Assembly: GCA_014529385.2 (NCBI GenBank)
Contig: CM043942.1
Span: forward strand, 30,470,969-30,534,968
DNA: 64,000 nucleotides
Source: Adiantum capillus-veneris
Taxonomy: Eukaryota > Streptophyta > Polypodiopsida > Polypodiales > Pteridaceae
Direction of reading: 5' to 3'
Shown here: positions 29,798 through 44,245 of the stretch, piece after piece
Layout: every line of letters begins with the position of its first letter
Numbering within the stretch: position 1 is the first letter of the stretch
Made by a program: the position numbers and the translations under genes
The notes under the pieces: generated by a model
The model's input: only the letters and a program-made list of their open reading frames with translations
The model's database searches: none
What the model was told of the DNA's origin: nothing

Positions 29798-30169
29798 TGG
29801 TTGATCTTTGTAATGATCACTGTGTTAGCTTCCCAATAAGGTGGACATTCATTAAATTACTAGTTACTATTATGGCTCTCTCTAATTACTTAAGATAGTG
29901 TTTGAAAGTCTCACTGTTGCTTTAGATTTTTTGGATGCTAGGGATTGTGGCTATTATATGCCAGAACATCTAAAACTTGAATACCTTGTGTGCCTTTATC
30001 CAAATCACATCTTATGAAGAACAAGTCCATTGGTTGACTTGTAGAGTCAAAGGAATCAGATGAATCACGGGCTTAAGTTGGAAGTTTCTCTGGGTCTAAT
30101 GAATATCACTTGATCTTTGATTTATTATAAACTCCAAAAAGCACTAAACGAGACAAATCCTTGAGGCTT

Positions 30170-31350
30170 ACTATACCATTAGAAAAGACCTGATCAAATT
30201 ATCAAGGTCCAACCATGAAATCTTCATATTCAATTTCTTTGGCCCTAATGTAGACTGATATAGTAAAATGAAGTCTCCCTTCCAAAATTTGTGAACTTTC
30301 ACTTTGCTATAATGCAAGTGTGTTTTTCTTTTTTGTACCACTCTTGTTCCAGCATAGTGTGTTGTCTGATCTCATCTAGCTTTAGTAAATCTTTCAGTCT
30401 CTTTTTTAAGTTAGTGCTATAGTCCATCTCATATTCAAAGCAACTCTCAGATAGGGAACTGCAAATTCTAGTGGGACTACAGCCTCGGTCCCATACATCA
30501 TTCTAAAAGGCATCATTTCAGTGGTGATCTTGTAGGCTGTTCTATATGCCCATAGCATAGTCTGAAGCTTTACATCCCAATTGTGACAATCCTTTTGGTT
30601 AGAATGGTCAATAAATTCTTGTTTTTTCTCTCAGCCTATCCATTGCATCTAGGATAATAAGGTGTACATTTCCGATGCTTTATGGAGAATAGTCAAACAA
30701 GATCTAAATAGTGTCATTGATAAAATGGCTTCCTGGGTCTTAGAATATTTCTATAAGACAGTCATAATGGCATATGATATGTTCATAGAAAAACCAGGCT
30801 GTGGACTTGGCTCTGTTGATTGAAAGTGCCTTGGCAGCTGGCTTCAACCCATGCCATGACTATATTTACTTGTTCTTTTTGGGTTTGAACTTCTTGGAAA
30901 GCCATCAAATCTAATCCCCACTACATGAATACCCCTAAAGGTTGAATGGTGATTAATGGTATCATATCAATTGCTCTAGGTCTTCCCATTGTTTGGCAAA
31001 TATCACATGTTTTACAAAAGTTTTGAACATCTGACATCATACTTTGTCACCATAGACCAGCCTGTAGAGTCTTCTTGTGAGTGATAGTAGTGGAGAAATG
31101 CCCTCCAAAACTCCCATTATGAGCCTCATTAATGACCTACATTCTTGCTTGAATGGGTGCACACCTCTTTAAGACCGCATCATGCCCAATTTGTAAAGAG
31201 ATTAGGCAATTATTGGAACTTTTAGACTTCTAAGTATAAGTGCTTTCTTGCTAGACTACAGGTGGTTGTCAAGTAGAATCCCATGATGTAAGAATTGATA
31301 AACTTCTTGCCATTCTAGATTTAATCATGCCTACCACTTTCCTCTTTGTG
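30170..31350 (-). pseudogene. decayed gypsy integrase
   Basis: Recognisable pieces in broken minus-strand frames: WDVKLQTMLWAYRTAYKITTEM, MYGTEAVVPLEFAVPYLRVA, and a C-terminal domain piece KVHKFWKGDFILLYQST. Upstream, the catalytic core can be followed only as short fragments. It carries many stops. Confidence 0.7.
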
Positions 31351-31499
31351 GTTGAATATCATGCTTACTCTGCCTTACTGATGGCAAAGTACATTGGATA
31401 ATTAATCTTGCCTTTAGGTTGAACTAATCATCACCATCCCCGAGGCATCAACATGCACATGGAAAATTACATCCAAGTTAGGTTGGCAAAATATTGGTT

Positions 31500-32560
31500 T
31501 CATGCTATTAGTGGCTCTTAGAAAATTGTTTCACATTCGAGGGAACAAATAAACTTAACACCTTTCTCGCTCAATTCATAAAGTGGTAAAGCCTTCGTTG
31601 TAGACATATGAATGAATATTCTATAAAAGTTCATATATCCCAGGAAAGAGCTTAATTCGGACACATTTGTATGCTCTAGCCTACTAGATGCTTTGGATCT
31701 TGTCTTCAATCATTTCAATGCCATTTCTGGACACTACATGACCACACCATAAATACATGCTTGAAAGGATTCAAACAAATACTCTTCCCTTTGCATCTCT
31801 TAAAGACCATCTCCAAAAATAATAGATGCATTTTCCCTCCACAAAGATGGCTAAAAACTTATGTAGGAATTCATTGAATATCTCCAACATACACCTTTGA
31901 AGCATAGTTGGAGCATTACATAAATTGAATGGAATAGCTAGGTACATGAATGCTCTCCATTTAGTATAAAAGATTGTTTTAGCCCTGTCCTCTGGCGCTA
32001 TCTTTAACTGGTTGTCGCCGTTGTACCTATCTGGAGCTATACATTTTGTTCCCAACTATCTCATCTAATGTCATAGCAGTAAAAGGTAGTGCAAACGGGT
32101 CTCTAGTTGTCTGAGCATTCAACTTCCAATAATCTACACAAACTTGGAGTTTGGCATTCTTCTTTGGCACCACCACTATTGGAAACAACTAGTCATTGCT
32201 TGCTACCTTTGTGATGAATCTTGCCTTCAAATTATAGTTGGGGTTCATCTTGTACCTCTATAATCTGATCGATCATGCATTAGGTTTTAGTGGTATTTTG
32301 TGCTGGCAAAATTCAAGGTCTACGCCCTTTAAATCACTTTTCGAAAGTTGTCTTGCTTTTTCTTTGTCTTCTAGCTTTAGATGTTCGCACCAGGTTTTAG
32401 TGGTATTTTGTCACCTAACAAAATTAAGGGTTTACTCCCTTCAAATCACTTTTGAAAAAGTTCTTACTTTTTCTTTGACTTTTGGATTCAAATGTTCATT
32501 AAACTTTATGATTTTTAGATCTAATTTTGTGCCCCCCAATTCTTGATCATCTAGTAACAA
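31500..32560 (-). pseudogene. decayed gypsy reverse transcriptase
   Basis: Fragments in order: DLKGVDLEFCQHKIPLK (duplicated), KLNAQTTRDPFALPFTAM, NGDNQLKIAPEDRAKT, FNLCNAPTMLQR, LEIFNEFLHKFLAIF, then the connection and RNase H start (SSFLGYMNFYR, ALPLYELSEKG). The catalytic aspartates are lost (IFVEGKC where DD is expected). Confidence 0.8.
32280..32510. repeat. ~115-bp tandem duplication in RT N-terminal coding sequence
   Basis: Two imperfect units, about 32280-32394 and 32394-32510, both starting GGTTTTAGTGGTATTTTGT. Each encodes, on the minus strand, the DLKGVD..CQHKIPLK segment before the RT fingers. Confidence 0.7.
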
Positions 32561-33079
32561 CCAATTGGGTGCCCCTCCGTCCTTTCTTCCGCCCAATGAT
32601 TTTGCCTCCTCCTCTATTTTTATCCCAACAACATATCCATTATGAGAGGAATGTCTAAAATGGCTAGGACCAAATTTCCTTCAGATGTTGACTAACCACA
32701 CCCTTCTAGTGTTTGCATATTCTTATTTCTAAACTCTATGTCAACACTCTCTAGTCTGGCCATACTAGTGTGGCACTATGAAGCTATGCCATTGTCTCAA
32801 CAAGCCATCCCAAGTATCTGGTTTGTTGTGTCCTGTGAGGCTCTACCATATAGACTTACTAGTCTATATCCCCTTGATTTAATTTGGTTTAGCTCTCAAG
32901 GTACTACTTGTGTTGTACTTGTGCCCCTTTTTATGTAACAAGATTTTGTGCATATCAACTTCTTCTATGGGGAATATATTCATGGAGGCCAACATCCTTA
33001 CTATCTTCTTTGCCCCGTACTTCCTATTTAACTTTTTAAGTTGCATTGATTTCTTAAATGTCTTGGTATTTTTCATATG

Positions 33080-34224
33080 GACCTAAATTCAATAACTAAA
33101 ATTCTTATTGGTAAAATCTCTTCTTCCTCTACCTCTACCGAATAAAATCTTGTATCTTCCTCTCCCAACCATTCCATTGGTATTGGCTTCATTGTTTGGG
33201 TTCTCAACAGCTTGTTCTTGTTGAATAGGTTTGGGGTTGGTCAATGCAATCAAGGATACATCTTTTCCTTCTTTAAAGTGGTGTATCTAGATTTTGTAGT
33301 TATTCCATACATGAACATAAGCTTTACAATACGTACACTGAATGCATTTTTCGATACAATGATTTACATCTGACACGTCAAGTTTCTACCTTTCCATGTG
33401 AAAGTCTTGTCTTTGAAACCTTAGCTACCTATCTTGACAGTTCTTCAATTTCCTATTTGTTGAAGCTCCCTTCTTCCTGGTCTTGAGTGATTCTATAGAG
33501 TTCTTGTTGTCAGATGATCTAAAGCTTAGTGATGTATCTTTTGAAGAGGATTCACTGGAACTTGAGTTGGTTCTGGCTCTTTGGGCTTTCTCCTTCTTGG
33601 CTTGCTATTCCAATATAAGGGCTCTTTAAACCAAGTCACTAAAATTCTTGGTTAGATCAGCTCCCTTAACTTCAAGTTCACCCATTCAAAAACCAAGCTC
33701 TCATTCCTTTTTTAGATGGTGGTTCATGTAAAACTATCTACTAAGCTCCTAAATTTTCTCTAGATAGCTCCATACTAACAACCTACCCTACTATATTTTG
33801 TCTAATGCACATAGGATATCTTCATCCCCTCTGTTCATGCTATAATCTAGAATAAAGGCTTTCTTCAACTTAATGTAACTTCTCAGCTTACATGCTAGAT
33901 AGTGATAGTACTACTTTCTAGCTATATCTTTTGGCGTCTATGGGAAGTACTCTGCCTAGTCTTCTTCATTGATTTGCTTGAACTATCACTTTCTAGCTAC
34001 ATCTTTTAGCGTCTGAGGGAACTACTCTGCCCATTTTTCTTTGTTGGTTTGCTTGAGATCAACATATTGTTTAAAGGCTTGGATATGAACATCAAGGTCA
34101 TTTTTTTTCTACCTTTGAATGTTGGAAAAGCTATCTTTAGGTCATTGGCCTTATCATCATGTCTCTTTGTTACTGTTAGAATTGTTGCCGCGTCTTCATA
34201 AGAGATTGTTCCCAGCATCAACAA
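33080..34224 (-). pseudogene. decayed gypsy gag
   Basis: The gag core start is clear around 34150-33950 (KIAFPTFKGRKKMTLM, then NGQSSSLRR) and continues in other frames (KWYYHYLACKLRSYIKLK, NRGDEDILCALDK) down to about 33780. A Cys/His-containing piece near 33330 (CIQCTYCKAYVHVW) may be a worn zinc knuckle, followed by an Arg/Gly stretch (GRGRYK, GRGRGRR). Confidence 0.65.
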
Positions 34225-34412
34225 CTTGCTCCTTTTCTATCATTTTTTGGCTTAGTTTACACCCCCCACGTGACTTAAGACATTGATATAGGACTAATGT
34301 CCGAGCTGTTTGGATATGCTGTGATTCACTTTTTGATATGGTAATAGACCTCATGCATGTCTTGGCTATACTAAGTCAAAATATGAATATGGTTGGCAAC
34401 TACCACTGACCC

Positions 34413-34610
34413 TTTGGTATCTGCGGCACTAGTTTTTTCACTCGCCTTTCGAGTTTAGGAAACACTTTCAATATAAGACTGACTTGTCATAAGCGTGTAT
34501 ATGAGCACCCTTTTGGTGTCTGCGGCATTGGTTTTTTACTCCGCTTTCGAGTTTAGGGAATTCTTTTAATACATGTCTACGGACCTGTCATAGGCATGTA
34601 TACGAGCAGT
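34413..34610. repeat. ~92-bp tandem duplication
   Basis: Two imperfect copies starting CCCTTTGGTATCTGCGGCA and CCCTTTTGGTGTCTGCGGCA, each ending near CATAAGCGTGTATA or CATAGGCATGTATA. No coding meaning is seen. It may be part of an LTR or leader of the old element. Confidence 0.7.
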
Positions 34611-35768
<1,158 letters not shown>

Positions 35769-36212
35769 AGTACATATATAGCCAGCATTTAACCAAGAAC
35801 ATAAAACTGACTCTTCTTTGGGATACCTATAAACCATGATCAAACCCCCTAGGCTTACTCTAACCATCATATGTCTCGGCATTACAAAAAAATGGGAGAA
35901 CTCCTTCTTTTCTTCCCCCTATGGGCACCCACACATAATACAATGCTTGAAGATCATGGAATTTATGCCTCTTAATATCTACTCAACCTTTCACTCACTC
36001 ACTCTCTCTCTCTCTCTCCCCCCCTCCGGCCCCCTTGTCCCTACTGCAACTCACCGCGTACTCAGGGCAACCTTGCACTAAATCTTACTCTCTCTCCCTC
36101 TCAACCCCCACTATACGAGCAGGGGTGGCCGTAGCTTCTTGGAAACCTGCACCTTTTGAGTATTGTGATTGTGGGGCTTTTACCACCTTGGCAAGATTGA
36201 AGAACTGAACCC

Positions 36213-36220
36213 TATAAAAG
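36213..36220 (+). promoter_or_regulatory. possible core promoter (TATAAAAG)
   Basis: TATAAAAG is followed about 25-30 bases later by a pyrimidine-rich CCTCACTTAG, a reasonable initiator. A CT-rich stretch lies 100-200 bp upstream. No coding exon is convincingly linked, though the orphan exon at 38679 is on the same strand. Confidence 0.25.
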
Positions 36221-38678
36221 ATGAGGGTGCTTTGGCCCCTCACTTAGTCTGTGGTGTATTTCTCTGTGCGTGTGTGTTTGAAAGAGAGGAGTGAGGGCAT
36301 AGACGCATATTGTGCAGTCATGGAGGTGGTTGAACTACCATCTTAGGTCGGTGTTTACCTTTTGATGGAATATTGATGACATACATTGAAGGTTTTTTTT
36401 TGGGATACATAACTCATGATTGAAATAAACTAGACTGATTAGGCTTTTGGTCTATAAGGTTGGTATAATAATTTCACTGCATATGGTAATTTATTGATTG
36501 GTTTACTTCACACAAATCCTCACATGTAAAGAGGTTACCGCTTGGCTTGACTTGGGAACATCGTAAAAGGGTGGGGTGTCCTGCCTCGAACGCTTACTGT
36601 TCATAATAGTGATTGATAATCACGATAGAATGATTTGGATTAATGGTTTTACTCTGTACAAAATATGTTTGCACCGTGTTTGTTTCCTCTAACTTGATAC
36701 AGGTTGCAATGAGGCTTATTAAACTGGCTCTTTCGGAATTGATTACCATGTTAGGAAGTTTGTATTATGGTTAGCAAGTTATGGTGGTTTTGGGTAAAAA
36801 TGTGTTAAACCTTGGTTTGATGTATTAAAGACCTCTGCGTAACATTATACTGATAAAACTAGTTTTCTAACGGCAACTTTGGTGCATTATGTTACTGACG
36901 TGATTTTGGTAGAACTCTGTCGTAAACACTACACTGCCTATAAATGTTTTTTTTGAGAAAAGATGGGGTGGTATAATACACCCTTGGCACTCACAAGTAA
37001 GGGAATGGTTTATTGGGTAAGACTAACCCCAAAGGGAGAGTGTTCTTTATACTTTGTGGATTGAATACTGCATACCTTGGAGTAACCTTCGTTCTGACTG
37101 GTACCAAATTTATATTTGGCTACCAACATAAAAGAAGGGTGCTATTTTTTATGCTAAACATTGGGGCACATCAATTTTTTAACTTTTTTCAAAAGATAAC
37201 AAATAACTCAAGCGTGCGAGATGACTCCATAGGATTGAAGAGAAATGGTGGATGTCAAAATTAGCTTGGTAATAATAGAGGGGTAAGTTCCACCAAACGC
37301 GTTTCGCTCTTAAGAGCTCATCAGTGGTGGTGTAGTTGGTAGAATGTGTTTGTAGTATGTTCTCTTCTCATTTGGCATTCAAGCTGAGGTAGGATGGATA
37401 CTATAAGCCCAAGTGGGCATGTATATTTTGGTTTTGCTTGTTGATAAACATAGCCAAGTTTGATACCTTTAACTGCCAAATGGAATTTTTTGTTGTTGAG
37501 AAATATCTAAAGCCTTTGATTTGGTTACTTTATGACTTCATGGTACACTTAAAAAGCTAGAGCAATTGGAACTTGACAAATCTTGCAAAGTAAATATGAT
37601 ATTGAAAAGACCGATGAGATGTTATAGGAATTAAGACACTTGGATAAGAAGGGGTGGTGGCCTTCTGATCAAAATAATATGTATGCTATTATCTATTTAA
37701 GGTCTAATAAAAAAATAGGGATGTTTAGAAACCATACTTATAAATATAATTTTTAAAAAATCTTTGGGATGATAAAACTTTTTTAAAAAAAATATGGAAT
37801 ACATGAACACTTTGGACAATGGTTTTAAGTTAAAAAAGGTGTAAGTTGGACATGGATAACAAGTGGTATAGTCCATTGACACCTGTAAAACACATCCAAA
37901 GCTAACGTATTTGTTGTCTTGTTCGGATGGATGCAGGTGAGGACTCTATCCTTTCTTGGAATTTTTTTTCGCTTAAAGCAAATGTTTGTCCATGATTACA
38001 CTTGCTCCTACTACTTGGGAAGTACTTCTTTATTGGGTCACTATCATTGTATACTAGAATGAGGCTTCATTCTCATAAGTCATGTACAAAGATAATTCTA
38101 AAACTGAGTTGTTTTTGTACTAATTATTGTCTTTTCTCTAAGGCCAACAGTCTTTTGAATGTTAAAGTTCATTTATGTCTTATTATTTAAGTAAAAACAG
38201 CTACACACACGTCCTATACATAAGGTTTTTCCATGCTTTTTGGAGAAACCTGAACGCTAGCTTTAGAAACTTGCTTGAATGTTAGTTCTAAGTTGGACCC
38301 ACTGCCTATAATTCCTTGATTGGTTGGCTGGTGTTAGGTGGTCCTTCATAGGCTAATGTTCTGGATACCTGCTCACGATTGTTATAGTCTCTGACTTTGC
38401 CAGTTTAAGGATTGAAGGCCCAACCTACAGGACTAATTATATCATATATATTTTCTTTCAAGATCACAAAAATTTTAAGTTGACAACTCGCATGAGGGTA
38501 AACTATGACCCGGAGAAACATACAAGGATTTTATTCAAATTAGGTTTTACCTAAAGAACCAGTCTCCAAACAAAGCCCTAGCTATTAGAACTAGACCTTT
38601 TCTGGCTAGACGGGCCAAAGTTGTGTTACATGCTACCATAAGTAATCCATAACTTACTAACAATTTTGTCTATTGCAG
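36221..38678. other. long stretch without a supported gene
   Basis: AT-rich, with frames below 85 codons and no family signature. If the exon at 38679 belongs to a gene, this could be intron or 5' flanking sequence. Confidence 0.5.
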
Positions 38679-39149
38679 ACCCTTGCTCCCTCGCAAGGTC
38701 TGGAACTATCTTCTCAACCCCTCTCTGTGGCAACCTCTCTTGTCCTCAGATGTATTGGCAGTTTGGATGCTTCTCAATTAATATATGATTTGGATCTTAC
38801 CTCAAATAAAAGGCTATCTATCTTACACATACTTTCTTTTAATGATTGGGTCAGGATTCTGGCTACCTTGGACAAGGACTCCAAAGATGGGGTTAATATG
38901 ATTTCCCATTACATAGCCCAATTACCTATACTTTCTGTACAATATCAGCAAGAGCTAGCCTTATTTTCTTCTTCTGGGGCTGAATTATCTAACTTTCTGA
39001 AAAAATTATGTGGCCTCAATCCATATTTTATCAATACCCCTGCTGCTTCAACTGTCCCTCAAATCGGTGGTATATTTTGCAGAGCTAGTGCGGCACTTGA
39101 AGCTGTCAGGAAAACAATCTTTTCTCCCTTAGTGACTCTAAACTCTTAG
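38679..39149 (+). CDS. orphan open exon of unknown gene (about 156 codons to a stop)
   Basis: A strong acceptor (branch-like CTAAC, pyrimidine run, TATTGCAG) at 38678 is followed by 156 open codons ending in TAG at 39147-39149. There is no good ATG at the start, so it would be a terminal exon. The encoded protein is hydrophobic and helical-looking (SVATSLVLRCIGSLDASQLI, HILSFNDWVRILATLD), without transmembrane spans of full length. It is not retrotransposon-like and I do not recognise it. Upstream exons were not found. A CA microsatellite starts right after the stop. Confidence 0.35.
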   Translation, partial: TLAPSQGLELSSQPLSVATSLVLRCIGSLDASQLIYDLDLTSNKRLSILHILSFNDWVRILATLDKDSKDGVNMISHYIAQLPILSVQYQQELALFSSSGAELSNFLKKLCGLNPYFINTPAASTVPQIGGIFCRASAALEAVRKTIFSPLVTLNS

Positions 39150-39173
39150 AAATGGTACCCAAAGTATACCCTA

Positions 39174-39440
<267 letters not shown>

Positions 39441-39959
39441 AACACACATGCACACCTCTCGTCCCTTTCCCTTCTCTCCCCTTACCATCCCCCCTCCCCC
39501 CCCTCTCTCTCCCTCTCTCTTCCTCCCTCCTATGAGGCCACATGGACTGTAATCAACGTGGCATGCCATGTCACCATTTTTTGCTGACGTCTGTTGTCGT
39601 GGATTCTAAGTCAATGCCATATCATTTGCCAATGATGCCATGTTTGCCACATCTGCTACCACACCACCATCATTCATGGTGGACTACAATCACACCATAG
39701 TCCATTACCATGTCACTATCATCCACGGTGGACTACGGTCACATAGCAATCCACATAGCAAGCCATTGGATTGTTGACCCCTCCCTCCATTCCTTTCTCT
39801 TGACATGGGTACCTCCTACCCCCTCTCTTGTATGCGGTTTTGGTGAGATTTTCTCAAGTTTTAGGGGAAACGCTTCCGGAATTTTCCCAGCAGATTCTCA
39901 CCATGTTTTATGCATATTTGTTGTTTACCTTGATGGTCTTTGAAAGAAATTTGAATTTT

Positions 39960-40520
39960 CACTCGAGTGACTGAGACGGTTTCCTCTCAATGAGAAAAGG
40001 ATTGAGATAATCAAATTTCAGCTTTTACTTCGTGATTTGCAAGTGTAGTGTCCTCAATATTGTTTTGTACTCCTCATGCAATTTCATAAGTACTAAAACA
40101 TCTAATTGAGTACTAGTCAATGCACTTTCCATAGCTGAGAGTTGATCAAGGATCACCTTTGCCCTCACCTTCCGATTTCAAACTTGATAGAAGATAGATG
40201 GGCACGGAGGGTAACTTCTAGCAGCATAAAATCTCGATTAAACATTTCGACGACCTTGGACCACATTCCACTAGCACTTTTCAAAGTTTGTATGGATGGA
40301 AAAATTTCCTTTGTGAGAGACTTTGCAATGGCCAACATTGCCTTTGCATTACTTGCATCCCAATCAATGCATGATGAGAGATACTCCTCATCCTGAAGTC
40401 GGGTGTACCTATTGTGTTATCCCTCATGGATTGCATCTCCAAGCCGTTGACGATATCTCATAATCCTTTTCACAAAAACCAAAGCCGCATGATCAAGTTC
40501 CAATGAGCATCGTTGTCGTC
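39960..40520 (-). pseudogene. copia-type gag fragment
   Basis: In minus-strand frames with few stops I read YTRLQDEEYLSSCIDWDA, AKAMLAIAKSLTKEIFPSIQ, MWSKVVEMFNRDFMLLE and an end LHLQITK..KLKFDYLNPFLIE. The pattern (many-sided A-x-I...S..I...A..W..L..M) is that of UBN2/copia Gag. No pol is attached. It is a different family from the copia elements at 2-27 kb. Confidence 0.6.
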
Positions 40521-41752
<1,232 letters not shown>

Positions 41753-41765
41753 CAACCAACTCGGT

Positions 41766-41885
41766 AATGAATTTATGATTGTTACAACAGGGGCTCAGGG
41801 TGCACTTATATATTAGCATGAGGGCAATGAATTTATGATTGTTATGACACGATCTCAGGGTGCACTTATATATTAGCGTGAGGGC
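41766..41885. repeat. 60-bp tandem duplication
   Basis: Two 60-bp units (41766-41825 and 41826-41885) differing at a few bases, each starting AATGAATTTATGATTGTTA and lying between two GA microsatellites. Confidence 0.92.
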
Positions 41886-42017
41886 CTTAAGTACCCACTC
41901 ATCAAATTGCCCTACCCAAAAATATGTCAAATAAGTAAATTAAATAATTAGCTAGGATCACATTGAGCCATTCATTTGAGATGCTATAACTTTAACAATG
42001 ACCATGCAATCAATGGC

Positions 42018-42021
<4 letters not shown>

Positions 42022-42110
<89 letters not shown>
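42022..42110. repeat. (GA)n microsatellite
   Basis: About 88 bp of GA dinucleotides, 270 bp from the previous GA tract. Confidence 0.98.
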
Positions 42111-42114
<4 letters not shown>

Positions 42115-43170
42115 GGTCCTCAAAGGTCAAATATGACCTATAGGACAAAAAATAACATATGATGTGGGTATCTGGAGTTGATAAGTGACTCTCGATAGAG
42201 GAGCCACCTTTATAGTAGATGGATTGTCTTCTACAGTGATTGAGACCTCCTTAATAGCTCTAGTTCAGCTGTCCCTTGAGATTTCCTTTAGTGGCTATCT
42301 TGGTGGTGTCAATTGCTTCTTATCCCTCATCTTTGTTATCAATTGTTCTGTTCTATGCTTTTTTCGCTCTATGGTTTCATACCTACTGACGGGTTTTGCC
42401 CAACATTGAGCAACTGCCTTGGTAGCACGTTTCTTACTCATGACATTATTGGTGACTTTTAGGTTACCATGGACTTTGTTTGGTGTGTAGTCATAGAGAA
42501 TGCTTTTGGTGGGAATTGCCTATCTTTCAAGGAAGTTGTTATCCTATCTTCGTCAAGTTTCCATGGCACTTTTATCCTCTTTAGGAGAGGTTTTTTGCCT
42601 AGCCATCTTAGTTTTTAAGTTTTAACAATTTTGCCTCGTGGCCAATTGTATATGGTTTTATTAGATGTTGCTTGTGGGTATACTTTATACTTAGTCTTGT
42701 ACTTTGCCTCAACTAACTAGATATCATGTCGAATTGGACAATAGAGACATCAATTCTTGTAACTGAATTTGTAGTAAGTAACTTGAGTATATCATATCAT
42801 AAATTTATATCTATGTGCCATTTCAACTTGGCAATGGATAGGTGTGCTACTAAATAATACATAGTTATGATTTGGACAAAGTTTCTCGAGCATAGAATCA
42901 CCTAAAGAAAGTGGGAGGAGACTACTTAGCTACCATTTTGTACACATTTATTTCTCACAATTATTTTAATGTTGTTCAAGGGAATGGTTTTGCTGGATGG
43001 TATTAAGCCTTTAAAGGGGTTTCTTACTCCTAACTCTATTAAGTTTGCAAGATCACGATCAATAGGAAGAAGCTATCACATTTTGTTAAAAGAGGATGTT
43101 TCTCTCTTCTTGTCGATGGCAAGAGACAGTTCATACCCACTTCGCATAAAACAAGCCAAGATGTAAAATG
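42111..43170. other. no supported gene
   Basis: Broken frames only. On the minus strand at 42180-42420 a coding-like stretch (EVSITVEDNPSTIKVAPLSR) can be read between stops. It may be a worn transposon remnant and was not identified. Confidence 0.4.
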
Positions 43171-43179
43171 CCACTCAAG

Positions 43180-43545
43180 TAGCGAAAAATCCTCTTAACA
43201 GCCTGCCAATGCTTAGACCTTGGGCTATGCATGAATCTATTGACTTATGAAACTGTAAACTGAATATTCAGTCTCGTGTTGCATATATAAATGAGACATC
43301 CAACAACAGTTTGGTAAAGAGTGACATCTACACGATCACCCAAGTATCATGAAGACTCAATTTCAAACTTGTTTCCATGGAAGTGGCAATAGGTTTGCAA
43401 TCCTCAAGTCCAAACTTACATAGCAATGTCTCTATGTAACTTTTTTGACACAAGGCAATACCACCATCACATTGCTTAAACTATATACCCAAGTAATGAT
43501 GCAACAACCCCAAATCTTTCATCTTGAAAATAGATGCTCAAGTAG
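43180..43545 (-). pseudogene. copia RT fragment
   Basis: Same stretch of RT as at 4640-4990 and 2575-2940 (KMKDLGLLHHYLG, ATSMETSLKLSLHD, LIYICNTRLNIQF), in broken minus-strand frames. It is cut at both ends without LTRs. It belongs to the same copia family as the elements at the left end of the window. Confidence 0.85.
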
Positions 43546-44245
43546 AGCTTGCCATCTAGGAGACGGCAAGTGGGTAGTGTTGACGCTATGACTAGGAGAG
43601 AACAAATACATGTTGTTAACTAAACTCCATAACATTTTCAAACACATAGCACAAAACTCGCTATGGAGACATGTTTTCTAAGAAGAAGGGGGAGGGAGGG
43701 AGGGGAGGGGAGGGGAGGGGAGGGGAGGGTGGACGCTTGAAAATCTCTTCAATTCACCTGCACATAGTAATACAAGATCTTTGGATACCTTGATATTTTG
43801 CATGGTCTAGTTGCAGATGTGACAACTTAGAGAAAGCTGTAGCATTGAAGGGAGATTCTCAAAGGTGATACTTTCTTGCAATCTTGCAAAGACATCCATA
43901 ATCTACTTATTGATTATGAGTTATGACATTGGTGCATTAGTGCTAGGTAATGAGCTAATTGGTTTGAGAGAGTAACCAATTTTGTAGAAATTGAGTTCTC
44001 TTAAAACTGTGTGGGGTGCTCGAGCCAATTTTAAGCAACTCGGGCATTCATGCAAGTCCCCATCATGTCGCAGTTCTCTCAGGTTATGCAAGAAGCAAAC
44101 AAGACTATTAGTCCGTCACATACAATGAGGAAGCATGTTTTAGTTGCAACATTAAATGCCTTAGGATGATCTCCTTGGCGTATCATATCTGATTTAGCTT
44201 CAATAGCATGACAGCAACTGCTCCTCCATAATACATCACAGGTTC
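43546..44245. other. AKR 3' flank, no second gene seen
   Basis: Contains a (GGGGA)n tract and unremarkable AT-rich sequence. It may include the 3' untranslated region of the aldo-keto reductase gene. Confidence 0.45.
43689..43728. repeat. (GGGGA)n short tandem repeat
   Basis: About 40 bp of GGGAG/GGGGA units. Confidence 0.9.

Larger units (their letters stand above)
27299..34300 (-). mobile_element. decayed Ty3/gypsy element
   Basis: On the minus strand, gag (about 34.2 kb), a zinc-knuckle region, RT (about 32.5-31.5 kb), integrase (about 31.35-30.2 kb) and a long downstream coding-like region (29.8-27.8 kb) follow each other in gypsy order. All are full of stops and frameshifts. LTR borders were not resolved. 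Its RT (LDGYNGYNQ-like, FNLCNAPTMLQR) is clearly different from that of the 18.85-kb element, so it is another, older family. Confidence 0.75.
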
